Assembly: GCA_900766925.1 (NCBI GenBank)
Contig: CAAFXG010000425.1
Coordinates: 1 to 31,820 of the forward strand
Reading direction: 5' to 3'
Length of the DNA: 31,820 nucleotides
DNA from: Lachnospiraceae bacterium
GTDB lineage: Bacteria; Bacillota; Clostridia; Lachnospirales; Lachnospiraceae
Under the pieces are notes generated by a model. It worked only from the letters and a program-made list of their open reading frames with translations. It was not told the DNA's origin and made no database searches. Of this stretch, positions 13,590-20,937 are shown piece by piece. Position numbers and translations under genes: made by a program. Numbering within the stretch: the first letter of the stretch is position 1; each line of letters opens with the position of its first letter.

Positions 13590-13643
13590 ATGATAAATGT
13601 AACGGACAAAGCTGTTTCAAGCTGGGAACGTGGCGTGGGGTAG
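13590..13643 (+). pseudogene. Remnant of an XRE regulator gene
   Basis: Within the gene-free stretch 13541-13787, one frame reads M-I-N-V-T-D-K-A-V-S-S-W-E-R-G-V-G followed by a stop. V-T-D-K-A-V-S-x-W-E-R-G is the recognition helix of many Lachnospiraceae XRE regulators. No ribosome-binding site or remainder of the domain is present, so it is a fragment rather than a gene. Confidence 0.55.
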
Positions 13644-13644
13644 C

Positions 13645-13728
13645 CAGCAGATACTTGTCTCATGGGAGCCATTGAACAGGAAGCCCCCACTTCATAATCT
13701 TTAATTTAAATGGTGGGAGCATGTCACT
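13645..13728 (+). mobile_element. Probable decayed right end of an IS200/IS605-type element (tnpB tail)
   Basis: After the XRE fragment, one frame ends LMGAIEQEAPTS-stop (stop 13695-13697), resembling the C-terminus of IS605-type TnpB proteins in Clostridia. A following stem, GCCCCCAC (13683-13690) with GTGGGAGC (13713-13720), then GTCAC, resembles the hairpin right end where the omega RNA lies. Only the end is present; no transposase body is visible. The call is recognition by eye. Confidence 0.4.
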
Positions 13729-13787
13729 GGCGACATTGTATATGAAACTGAAGAATATTGAATGTATAAAACGGGAGGAATCATGTC

Positions 13788-14165
13788 ATGTGGTTTTGGT
13801 GGTTCATGTTTGTATGTAATATGTTATATTCTCTTACGATGATCATCGCAGGCTGGTTTTTGTGGAAACATTGTCCGAAGAAAATCAGCTCTGTGTCAGG
13901 ATATCGTACCAGGCGTTCAAAAATGAACATGGATACCTGGCAGTTTGCCAATATAAATTGCGGTAAACGCTGGTGGAAAATAGGATGGATCATGTTGATA
14001 CCGACAATTTTGGTACAGATCCCATTCTACGGAAAAAGTGATGATGCCATTGGATGGGTAGGATTAGTAATCTGTATTGTTGAATGCACGGTTTTGCTGC
14101 TTTCTATTCTTCCCACAGAAAGAGCACTTAAAAATACATTCAATGAGGACGGAAGCAGAAAGTGA
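13788..14165 (+). CDS. SdpI-family membrane protein
   Basis: A 125-residue membrane protein of the SdpI/YhfL family. Three hydrophobic helices (about 3-26, 64-82, 90-108) bracket the family's conserved stretch SVSGYRTRRSKMNMDTWQFANINCGKRWWKIGW, with GYRTRRS as the hallmark. B. subtilis SdpI confers immunity to the cannibalism toxin SdpC, but most homologues are of unknown target. GGGAGGAA precedes the start. No SdpC or SdpAB-like partner is nearby, so this is another orphan immunity-type gene next to the Imm-5-like gene 800 bases upstream. Confidence 0.85.
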   Translation: MWFWWFMFVCNMLYSLTMIIAGWFLWKHCPKKISSVSGYRTRRSKMNMDTWQFANINCGKRWWKIGWIMLIPTILVQIPFYGKSDDAIGWVGLVICIVECTVLLLSILPTERALKNTFNEDGSRK

Positions 14166-14174
14166 CCGGAATGT

Positions 14175-14279
14175 ATGCCCTCATCCTACCGGAAAGGTCA
14201 AAATATTGTTTATTTCGCTGCTTCAAAGAAACACATCGGCTTGTATCCGGGGCCTGCAGCAGTCGTAGAATTACCGTAG
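14175..14279 (+). pseudogene. Fragment of a DUF1801 (YdhG-like) gene
   Basis: An in-frame stretch of 34 residues, MPSSYRKGQNIVYFAASKKH then IGLYPGPAAVVELP-stop, is the central conserved block of DUF1801/YdhG-type proteins (they carry the pattern GNIVHFAAxKNHIGFYP). The rest of the roughly 110-140 residue family is missing at both ends, so this is debris, not a working gene. It lies in the 130 bases between the SdpI-like gene and the next lipoprotein gene. Confidence 0.7.
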
Positions 14280-14301
14280 CCTTGAAAGGATGATACCTAT
14301 T

Positions 14302-14730
14302 ATGAAAAAAGTTTTAATAACATTGTTTTGTTTAATGATGCTATTTCTTTTCGTTGGATGCGGAAAAGGTGATATATCAGAAGTGAAAATTGATTACGGA
14401 ACATCTTCCATTTATTCAAAAGAAGATATGGATGCTGCAATTGAGGTTATAAAAAAGCAATTCAGTTCATTTGAAGGATGCAAATTATATAGTTTATCTT
14501 ATAAATCTGATGAAGAAAGCAATAATGCCGATAATATAGCCTGGATGAATGATTTAGAAAAGGCAAATGATGATAAAGAATTTTTTGTGCAATGCATTGC
14601 ATTTGATAGCAGTTTTCGTTCACCTACCAAAGGCGGAGGTGCTTGGGATGCTAACAAAGAATATACATGGTCATGGTGGCTTGCACGTAGTGAAAGCGGA
14701 GATTGGAAGTTGATGACTTGGGGATATTAA
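14302..14730 (+). CDS. Small lipoprotein (possibly DUF4829-like)
   Basis: A 142-residue lipoprotein. Start ATG 14302 has GAAAGGA 11 bases upstream; an earlier in-frame ATG (14290) overlaps that site. MKKVLITLFCLMMLFLFVGC is a clear lipoprotein signal with lipobox FVGC, Cys20. The mature part opens with an SIYSKEDMDAAIEVIKKQFSSFEGCKLYSLSY segment and ends YTWSWWLARSESGDWKLMTWGY, a pattern I associate with DUF4829-type lipoproteins. Its job is unknown. It does not look related to the lipoprotein at 12998-13540 apart from the signal. Confidence 0.65.
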   Translation: MKKVLITLFCLMMLFLFVGCGKGDISEVKIDYGTSSIYSKEDMDAAIEVIKKQFSSFEGCKLYSLSYKSDEESNNADNIAWMNDLEKANDDKEFFVQCIAFDSSFRSPTKGGGAWDANKEYTWSWWLARSESGDWKLMTWGY

Positions 14731-14749
14731 GAGTAAGAAATTCTTGTTT

Positions 14750-14817
14750 ATCGATTTGAAACCATTGTATGTTGGATGGGAATAAATGTATTGAATATGT
14801 GAAACAAAGAAGGTGAC
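14750..14817 (+). pseudogene. Fragment of a Doc/Fic toxin gene
   Basis: The 20 bases CATTGTATGTTGGATGGGAA (14763-14782) are identical to 22499-22518 inside the intact doc gene, and the reading frame gives H-C-M-L-D-G-N-K, the start of the Fic active-site motif. The frame then diverges and stops. No start or ribosome-binding site is present, and no remaining toxin body is visible. It is a decayed remnant of a second doc copy. Confidence 0.6.
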
Positions 14818-14844
14818 TGGGGGATTGATCTCAGCCACCTTTTT
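14809..14844 (+). terminator. Hairpin terminator, repeat copy 2
   Basis: GAAGGTGACTGGG and CTCAGCCACCTTTTT form a hairpin with a T tract, nearly identical to 10394-10428. It follows the second lipoprotein gene and the Doc remnant. Confidence 0.6.
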
Positions 14845-14970
14845 AATACTTAAGATTTCATGAAGTACTTTCCAACAGGAACTTTATCATGGTAAAATCA
14901 AAGAAACAGCAAAACAGATTGTTTTTGCAAAAAAATCATTATTCCCTATTCGAATGGAGGTTTTGTATCT

Positions 14971-15132
14971 ATGAAAGACATTAATTTTGAACTACTTATT
15001 GCCGGACTAGTCATTTGTGCCGTACTTGGCGTTGTTACACTTCTGATTTTTCAAGATTTATCATTTTCAGGAATGTGCATCATAGCTACAGCAATCTTAT
15101 ATTCCAGTGCTTTACAAAGCAGGGATTCATAA
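14971..15132 (+). CDS. Small two-helix membrane protein (53 residues)
   Basis: ATG 14971 to TAA 15132 encodes 53 residues, mostly hydrophobic: a first helix about 8-27 (LLIAGLVICAVLGVVTLLIF), a turn, and a second about 32-48 (FSGMCIIATAILYSSALQ). A GGAGG at about 14956-14960 precedes the start by ten bases, strong for so short a gene. I recognise no family. Small membrane peptides like this may accompany kinases or transporters; here the nearest neighbours are an unknown protein and the radical SAM operon. It could also be a precursor peptide, which is speculation. Confidence 0.6.
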   Translation: MKDINFELLIAGLVICAVLGVVTLLIFQDLSFSGMCIIATAILYSSALQSRDS

Positions 15133-15185
15133 AAGCATGAACTTGTAAAAAAGGAAAATATAGTATAAAAAAAGGAATCGTTTAA

Positions 15186-15545
15186 ATGGCCAGTAAGAAA
15201 ATTACAATGTATTCAGAAAAACAGCATGAATTTTCATACTTGAAGGAGCGCATTTGCTCTAAGCTTAGAGAAAATCCGGGTGCTGACTTTGAAAGTGAAA
15301 CAGTATATGAATTAGGTGAGACAAAGGTCATGATGCTTTTATTTGACTGCTGGTATATTCGCATAGGAAGTCACGTAGGTCTTACGATCTTAATTACAGA
15401 ATACCATGGGTGCCAAAGTGCAGATATTATTTCCATAGGTGGTAAAGAGAAATTTTTCTCATTCGGTGCAGAAGCAGATTTTGCAAGCCATGGTGAAGAC
15501 ATTTTAAGAGAGTTAGGGTTCTTAAGCAAGGTAAATCATAAGTAA
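15186..15545 (+). CDS. Hypothetical protein, possibly DUF6054-like
   Basis: A 119-residue soluble protein. An AAGGAA site precedes ATG 15186. It has alternating strand and helix segments and a C-terminal half (VGLTILITEYHGCQSADIISIGGKEKFFSFGAEADFASHGEDILREL) with the pattern I associate with DUF6054 proteins of Lachnospiraceae. No catalytic motif is seen. It lies just upstream of the two radical SAM genes, 57 bases before the first, so it could be a partner, but it may simply be another single gene of the block. Confidence 0.55.
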   Translation: MASKKITMYSEKQHEFSYLKERICSKLRENPGADFESETVYELGETKVMMLLFDCWYIRIGSHVGLTILITEYHGCQSADIISIGGKEKFFSFGAEADFASHGEDILRELGFLSKVNHK

Positions 15546-15602
15546 TGCATCAGAAAAACGGGAGGAAGTATGCATTATGTTTAACAAGATGGGGTAAGCG
15601 AT

Positions 15603-16505
15603 ATGAAAATGTCCTCTTTTGTATATTTAGCAGGTTTTGGGATAAAAACGGTTCTATTCAGAAAGAAGGATCCTATTCTCGGAACCATTATTTTGACGGA
15701 TAAATGTAATCTAAAGTGCAGACATTGTTCTGTAAATAATATTACTGCGGTGGTTTATCCCTATGAGCAGATTCATCAGGAAATGAAGCAGCTTTACAGC
15801 ATGGGAATCCGTATTTTGTTTTTCTGTGGAGGCGAAACATTTTTATGGAAAGATGGGAAGCACACAGTACGTGAGCTGGTCATAGAAGCGAAAAAAATGG
15901 GATTTTTCATTGTTAATGTAGTTACAAATGGTACCTATCCCATAGATTTACCTGAAGCGGATCTGATTTTATTAAGCCTCGATGGTGACCGGACTCGCCA
16001 TAATGAGGTGCGCGGTGATACTTATGACAGGATTATGGAAAATATCAGTAAGGCCACTTCGGATAATATTTGTTTTTATATGGCGATCAATCAGATCAAC
16101 AAAGACGCTGTCAAAGATGTGTGCCTGACAGCACGGGATACCCAAAATGTACGTGCGGTTTCTTTTAATTTCCATACGCCTTATCCTGATACAAAAGAGC
16201 TGGCTTTATCAAAGGAAGAAAAAGCAGCCTGCTTAAATGTGATAAAACAAATGATCAAAGAAGGCGTTCCGGTATTTAATTTACAGAGTTCCTTTCCATA
16301 TTTGATTGATAACAGTTTTCCCACACCATGCCATCAATGTGTGGTAATGGAAAACGGAAAGCTCTCTACCTGCGGAAGATGTATAGAAGTTCCGGGGTTG
16401 TGTGAGCAATGCGGTTATTTTTTTGTGGCGGAGTATACCCTACTGTTTCGTGGAAATATAAAGATCATTTTGGAGATGTTAAGAACTTATCTAAAATACA
16501 TATAG
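15603..16505 (+). CDS. Radical SAM protein with C-terminal cysteine cluster
   Basis: A 300-residue radical SAM enzyme. The iron-sulfur motif C35xxxC39xxC42 in TDKCNLKCRHCSVNN binds the cluster that splits S-adenosylmethionine; GGET at about 76-79 binds SAM. Three more CxxC pairs lie at the C-terminus, C243/C246, C257/C260 and C267/C270, likely one or two auxiliary clusters as in SPASM/Twitch enzymes that modify peptides, or in HpnH-like enzymes. A hydrophobic C-terminal end (about 275-300) may anchor it to the membrane. It starts at ATG 15603 after a GGGGTAAG site. The next gene, nine bases on, is a HemN/HemW-like radical SAM enzyme, and an ABC transporter follows. The substrate is not readable; peptide, lipid or tetrapyrrole are possible. 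Confidence 0.85.
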   Translation: MKMSSFVYLAGFGIKTVLFRKKDPILGTIILTDKCNLKCRHCSVNNITAVVYPYEQIHQEMKQLYSMGIRILFFCGGETFLWKDGKHTVRELVIEAKKMGFFIVNVVTNGTYPIDLPEADLILLSLDGDRTRHNEVRGDTYDRIMENISKATSDNICFYMAINQINKDAVKDVCLTARDTQNVRAVSFNFHTPYPDTKELALSKEEKAACLNVIKQMIKEGVPVFNLQSSFPYLIDNSFPTPCHQCVVMENGKLSTCGRCIEVPGLCEQCGYFFVAEYTLLFRGNIKIILEMLRTYLKYI

Positions 16506-16514
16506 AGGAATGCT

Positions 16515-17768
16515 ATGAGTTTTGTTACAGATCTTACGCGGATGTGGCTTACACGTTCCACGAAGCGTTTTACATTTAAAAATGAATATGATGAACGCCT
16601 GCCCTTTGAAGAGTGTGAACATTTGGGACTTTATGTACATATTCCATTTTGCAAAAAAATATGTAATTTCTGCCCTTATTGTAAAGTTGCTTATTCTGCA
16701 CCAAAATGTGACAGATATATCGATACACTGATTCGTGAGATCCACATGGTGGGCGGTGGGCAGGAGTCAAAAAAGGAAGTAACAAGCCTTTATTTTGGCG
16801 GCGGCACACCGGCACTGGCGGCTGACCGAATAAAAGATATTATAGAAGCAATCCAGGAACATTTTGTGATTACGGAAGGGATTGGACTGGAGCTTCATCC
16901 GGATAATGTGACACCTGAAATATTATGCAAGCTAAAAGATGCAGGTATCACCAAGATCAGTATCGGAATCCAATCATTTCAGGACAAATTTCAGACGATT
17001 CTCGGAAGAAATAAGGTTGATATCGAAGCTATGAGTCGGGCTTTATCACAAGTAAAATTCGAAACGGTTTCTATGGATTTTATCTTTGCACTTCCAACAC
17101 AGACCATCGATGATCTGAAAGCGGATGTTGACCTTGCATTTTCCCATGGAGCAAACCATGTGGCAATCTATCCGTTTATTGATTTTACATTTACTGAAAG
17201 TAAGATATCAGCTCTCTCCGGGAAAGAAAAAAGAGCAATGCTGGATGAAATCACGGATTATCTGTTGGATAAGGGATGCTCAAGAAATTCTATCTGGACT
17301 TTCTCAAAGGATACATATTCCAATTATTCTTCTATGACAAGAGATCATTTCCTCGGATTTGGATGTTCGGCAACAACATTATTAAAAAGGCAGTTCAAGG
17401 TCAATACCTTTTCAGTAGAGGAGTACTGTAACCGAATCATTGATGGAAAACTCCCAACGTCTCTTACCCTTCGATTCACACTCCGTCAGAGAATGGTGTA
17501 TTATCTTTTCTGGACTGCGTACAGTACCCGGGTGGATTCTTTGGAATTTGAGAAGTTCTTCGGTGAACCGCTTAAAAAATACTATGGATTCGAGCTATGG
17601 CTGGCGAAACTTTTGGGCTTTGTTACGGAAGAAAATGGTGTCTATTCCATGACTTTGAAGGGAGCATATTATTACCATTATTACGAAAATTTCTATACGC
17701 TGGCATATATTGATAAAATGTGGGGAATTATGCGAAAGGAAGCCTTCCCGGAGAAAATAGAATTGTAA
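16515..17768 (+). CDS. HemN/HemW-like radical SAM protein
   Basis: A 417-residue radical SAM enzyme of the coproporphyrinogen-oxidase-like superfamily. Near the N-terminus, YVHIPFC46KKIC50NFC53PYC56 gives the CxxxCxxC cluster motif and a fourth nearby Cys; LYFGGGTPA follows as the SAM site. The C-terminal part (about 315-400) resembles the HemN C-terminal domain and ends with a YYYHYYENFYTLAYIDKMW segment. Relatives include HemN, the HemW heme chaperone and anaerobic heme-degrading HutW/ChuW, which cannot be separated by eye. AGAGGA precedes ATG 16515. The short distance to the first radical SAM gene indicates one operon; the pair likely acts in sequence on one substrate. Confidence 0.85.
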   Translation: MSFVTDLTRMWLTRSTKRFTFKNEYDERLPFEECEHLGLYVHIPFCKKICNFCPYCKVAYSAPKCDRYIDTLIREIHMVGGGQESKKEVTSLYFGGGTPALAADRIKDIIEAIQEHFVITEGIGLELHPDNVTPEILCKLKDAGITKISIGIQSFQDKFQTILGRNKVDIEAMSRALSQVKFETVSMDFIFALPTQTIDDLKADVDLAFSHGANHVAIYPFIDFTFTESKISALSGKEKRAMLDEITDYLLDKGCSRNSIWTFSKDTYSNYSSMTRDHFLGFGCSATTLLKRQFKVNTFSVEEYCNRIIDGKLPTSLTLRFTLRQRMVYYLFWTAYSTRVDSLEFEKFFGEPLKKYYGFELWLAKLLGFVTEENGVYSMTLKGAYYYHYYENFYTLAYIDKMWGIMRKEAFPEKIEL

Positions 17769-17771
17769 GAG

Positions 17772-17849
17772 GTGACTAAAATTACTGTAGAATACCGATT
17801 TGATGGTAAATTGTATACACAGTTTGCGGAACCTATGGAAAAATATTGA
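17772..17849 (+). CDS. Possible 25-residue peptide after the HemN-like gene
   Basis: GTG 17772 to TGA 17849 encodes MTKITVEYRFDGKLYTQFAE and PMEKY. The only Shine-Dalgarno-like sequence overlaps the start, so translation would need coupling to the gene ending at 17768. It lies between the radical SAM pair and the ABC transporter, the usual position of a modified-peptide precursor, but it may be debris of a lost gene. Confidence 0.25.
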   Translation: MTKITVEYRFDGKLYTQFAEPMEKY

Positions 17850-17887
17850 AAATGGAATGATTTCAAGAAAGGCAAAAATACGGCAGA

Positions 17888-18553
17888 ATGATAGAAATTA
17901 AAAACATTACAAAATCATATGGACAGGATAAAAATAGAGTTGATGTTTTGAAGGGCATTTCCTTTTCAATAAAAGAAGGCAGTTTCGTTGCAATTATGGG
18001 AACATCAGGAAGTGGGAAGACAACGCTGATGAATTGTATTTCAGGGATTGATATGATAGACAGCGGGGAGATTCTTTATGAGAATCAGGATATCAGTAAA
18101 TTAAATACAGAACAGAGAAAATTATTCAGGCGTAGTAACATTGGAATGGTATTTCAAAGTTTTGACCTGTTGCCAATACTGAATGTCAGAGAAAATATTC
18201 TTTTGCCGACAAAACTCAATCATTTAAAGCTGGATGAATCATATTTCAATGAGATTGTTAAAACTTTAGGAATTGAAACTAAGCTTAAAAATAGAATCAA
18301 TGAATTATCCGGAGGAGAGCAGCAGAGAGTGGCGATTGCAAGGGCACTTATCACAAGACCTAAGTTGCTATGTGCAGACGAACCTACAGGAAATCTGGAT
18401 AGAAAAAATACGATTGAAGTCATGAATTTATTAAAAAGAATAAACAAAGAGATGAATACCACAATTCTTATGATTACACATGATCATCAGGTAGCAGAGT
18501 ATGCGGATGAAATCATTAAAATTGATGACGGAAGGATAGAAAAGTGGAAATAA
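17888..18553 (+). CDS. ABC transporter ATP-binding protein (MacB/LolD/BceA type)
   Basis: A 221-residue ATPase. Walker A is GTSGSGKT (38-45), the signature is LSGGEQQRVAIARAL, Walker B is LLCADEPTGNLD with the TGNLD tail typical of the MacB/LolD/BceA family rather than importers, and the H-loop is MITHDH. It has no membrane segment. The family drives FtsX-like permeases that act on periplasmic or membrane substrates, for example exporting peptides or freeing peptide antibiotics from the membrane. It overlaps the permease start at 18544, so the two are coupled. With the radical SAM genes just before, it may export the product. Confidence 0.93.
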   Translation: MIEIKNITKSYGQDKNRVDVLKGISFSIKEGSFVAIMGTSGSGKTTLMNCISGIDMIDSGEILYENQDISKLNTEQRKLFRRSNIGMVFQSFDLLPILNVRENILLPTKLNHLKLDESYFNEIVKTLGIETKLKNRINELSGGEQQRVAIARALITRPKLLCADEPTGNLDRKNTIEVMNLLKRINKEMNTTILMITHDHQVAEYADEIIKIDDGRIEKWK

Positions 18554-20277
18554 TCAAAGGTCTTATACGTAAGAATATTGTGTCCATAATCATAAATAAT
18601 CTGATATTTTTTGCAAGCTTTGTCTTTGTGGATATCAGCTTGATCATTGGGATCCAGCTTGATTCAGGTATCGGATATTTTTTAATTCTAATCGCCATTG
18701 CATATCTGATCATAATAGTAACAACCGTTTTGAAATTCCAGGTAATCATGGACCGGACAGAGTGGAATTGTTTATTTAGTTATGGTCTGCTGCAAAATGA
18801 AGGAAGAAAGATTGCTATGGCTCTTGATTTAACCTTCCTATTTGTAAGTCTTCCGGCAAGTCTGGTATGCAGCAATTTTATAATTGCAAAGCTGATGAAT
18901 ACTAATACAGGAATATGGAAAAATAATCTGATGTTTCTGGGAATTGAAATCGGCATTTTTTTCTGTGCATTCATTTTCCAGTGCTTCTGTATAAGGATGC
19001 TGTATGATGAAGAAAAAGAGCAGGCATCAATTATTACAAAGGAGCATATTCCACTTTTTCTGAAAAATGTACTCCGAAATAAGAGCAGGATGTCGCTTGT
19101 TACAAATATCATATGCTTTGGAATGATCGCATTTAATTCAATCCTGTTTTTTATAGCTTGTGATAACAGCCAGATGTATATTGATAAAGCGATTTCTGTG
19201 GATTACTTTCTGACTGCCTGTGATACCAGAGATACCGCATTAAGAAGTAAAGCTCAGATCGTTGAAGAGAGTGATATTGATGTGGTGGCAGAAATTGACG
19301 CTTATGAGGAAGGGGGACGCCTTTATCATAGCATAGCTCCGATCGCATCATTAATTACGAACCTCCTGCCTGACACATCAAAGTTTTCGGTGTTTGATGG
19401 ATTACCTCTGGAAAAAAATGAAGATGGAAATTACTTTGTTAACCTTTATGGAGCGGATGATTTTGTAATTAAGAACATGGAGCTATATGAAGGAAGCATA
19501 GATTTTGATAAAATGGCTACCGGTAATTATATCATCTATGGGCTTTCAAGAAAGCAGGGAACCCTGGCATATACCGGCGATGTATCCGATGAGTGGAAAT
19601 ATTTCGATGTTGGAGACGAGATTACTTTAGAGGGAAAACATGGTTCCAGAAAATATACGATAATGGCCATCTGCAAAGTGAATCATACCTATGCAGAGCA
19701 ATATGAGTATACCTATCCCGGTCATGAATTGATTTTTTATCTGCCATCTAAAGAATATCTATCTTATGCGGAAAGTACTGAAGATGGTGAAAATCAGCCA
19801 ATGAGATATCTGTTTAACACGATAGATTCTCAAAATATCGATGATGAACTTCAAGACCTGTCTTTTGAATCACGAAGACATTGGACAGATGAGTATTTAA
19901 AGGAACGTGATGCGATATTAGCAGGCACATTTCTATTTGCGGCTGGATGTGCATTAATTGGATTTTTTGTTTTCCAAAATACGATGATTATCTCTTATCT
20001 CGACCGAAAAAAAGAGTTCGAAATACTTGGAAATCTGGGAATGACATCAAAACAGGTAAGTGCAATGATTCTGGGAGAGGGTTTTACCTATGGTCTTATT
20101 ATTTCTGGTATTATTGCTATTGGCGTGGGACTTGTGGAAATATTGGGAAAGTTTATTTTGGTGGAGGAATACTGGAACTACAGAATTGTAGTATCTCCAA
20201 TGTTTATTTGCATCGGAGTGATTATGACAATAGCTATGCTGACCCCGATGATTGTATATAGGATCATAAGAGGATAA
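18544..20277 (+). CDS. FtsX-like ABC transporter permease
   Basis: A 577-residue permease, translated from GTG 18544 inside the end of the ATPase gene. Helices appear at about 13-35, 45-65, 95-112 and 122-144, then a cluster near 180-210, a soluble domain of about 250 residues (roughly 210-465) and three C-terminal helices (about 470-575, with the FtsX-type segment FLFAAGCALIGFFVFQN followed by a loop DRKKEFEILGNLGMTSKQ). This is the general BceB/MacB plan, with a big extracellular domain between helices. The substrate would be recognised there. Compared with typical BceB the counts differ, so it is not clearly a bacitracin-type resistance transporter. It ends the operon. Confidence 0.88.
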   Translation: MEIIKGLIRKNIVSIIINNLIFFASFVFVDISLIIGIQLDSGIGYFLILIAIAYLIIIVTTVLKFQVIMDRTEWNCLFSYGLLQNEGRKIAMALDLTFLFVSLPASLVCSNFIIAKLMNTNTGIWKNNLMFLGIEIGIFFCAFIFQCFCIRMLYDEEKEQASIITKEHIPLFLKNVLRNKSRMSLVTNIICFGMIAFNSILFFIACDNSQMYIDKAISVDYFLTACDTRDTALRSKAQIVEESDIDVVAEIDAYEEGGRLYHSIAPIASLITNLLPDTSKFSVFDGLPLEKNEDGNYFVNLYGADDFVIKNMELYEGSIDFDKMATGNYIIYGLSRKQGTLAYTGDVSDEWKYFDVGDEITLEGKHGSRKYTIMAICKVNHTYAEQYEYTYPGHELIFYLPSKEYLSYAESTEDGENQPMRYLFNTIDSQNIDDELQDLSFESRRHWTDEYLKERDAILAGTFLFAAGCALIGFFVFQNTMIISYLDRKKEFEILGNLGMTSKQVSAMILGEGFTYGLIISGIIAIGVGLVEILGKFILVEEYWNYRIVVSPMFICIGVIMTIAMLTPMIVYRIIRG

Positions 20278-20285
20278 CTATTTCA

Positions 20286-20459
20286 TTGAATGACTTTTTG
20301 CATGTCACGGTATCAAATGGTGTCATCACTTTAGCAAAACCATTTTGTCATAAAACTTTGGAAGAGAGAGCCTCTGAGTTTGATGGAAAATTAATGCTTG
20401 ATGGCGAATACGATTGGGGTGAACCTGTCGGACGAGAGGACTGCAAATTTCAGAAATGA
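20286..20459 (+). pseudogene. Remnant of an AbrB/MazE-like antitoxin gene
   Basis: The gene-poor stretch 20278-20610 carries this frame. From about CAT 20301 it reads HVTVSNGVITLAKPF, CHKTLEERASEFDGKLMLDG, then EYDWGEPVGREDCKFQK with a stop at 20457. LEERAxEYDGxLxxxGExDWGEPVGRE is the C-terminal half of MazE/AbrB-type antitoxins in Lachnospiraceae. The DNA-binding N-terminal half is missing; only a poor TTG start exists and no toxin gene follows. It is a decayed antitoxin, either still expressed or not. Confidence 0.6.
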
Positions 20460-20610
20460 TTAACGTATTTGATGTTATTCAGGGAATTTTTGAATACATT
20501 TGATGAGAATTGACGTAGCTCTTTAGAGCGAGGGATACTCCTTGTCCGAGGGGCAAGAAGACGAGAGAAAGATACTTCAAAATCGGAAGTTGTGGAGGAA
20601 AGATAGTGTC

Positions 20611-20874
20611 ATGAAAAAGAAAGTCTTGAAAGTGGTTTTAGGTTTTCTTGTTTGTTGGGGACTTTTCGTTGCCATTGAAGGATTCCGTTTAATTGGAAGT
20701 ACTGACCCCGGAAAATATCCTTTGATAACACTCGGAAGTACACAAGCAGCGGATAAAATTGCTGATTATGAAAGTTTAGGGTTTTCACAAACATATTACC
20801 TAACAACTGATGATTCATTTGTATATGGTGAATTTCGTGTTTTAGGAATTAGAATTGCAAAGTGGGAGAACTAA
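20611..20874 (+). CDS. Hypothetical small exported or membrane protein
   Basis: An 87-residue protein starting at ATG 20611, with GGAGG 14 bases upstream; the longer in-frame start at 20542 lies outside a ribosome-binding site. One N-terminal hydrophobic segment (about 8-25, VLGFLVCWGLFVAIEG) without a lipobox is followed by a soluble tail IGSTDPGKYPLITLG and LGIRIAKWEN. Similar short proteins occur in Lachnospiraceae next to unrelated genes. No function is known to me. It lies between the MazE-like remnant and the integrase gene. Confidence 0.6.
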   Translation: MKKKVLKVVLGFLVCWGLFVAIEGFRLIGSTDPGKYPLITLGSTQAADKIADYESLGFSQTYYLTTDDSFVYGEFRVLGIRIAKWEN

Positions 20875-20919
20875 CTTCCAGTAATACGCTCTGTTGATGT
20901 GCTGATTTTTCTGCGCTAT

Positions 20920-20937
20920 ACTCCTTCAAAAAGGAGT
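20920..20937 (+). promoter_or_regulatory. Hairpin that sequesters the integrase ribosome-binding site
   Basis: ACTCCTT (20920-20926), loop CAAA, AAGGAGT (20931-20937) form a perfect 7-bp stem. The 3' arm is itself the AAGGAG ribosome-binding site of the integrase gene, nine bases before its ATG. Translation would need the stem to open, so the hairpin could damp expression. Confidence 0.6.

Noticed and set aside
18544..20277. BceAB-type bacitracin resistance transporter controlled by the VanRS-like pair
   Set aside because: The two-component genes lie 16 kb away, no matching box was seen before 17888, and the transporter is packed behind the radical SAM genes instead.
10400..20900. Integron-like gene cassette array next to a tyrosine recombinase
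   Set aside because: No attC-like sites at gene boundaries and the recombinase is at the 3' end in the same direction, lacking the integron integrase extra domain.
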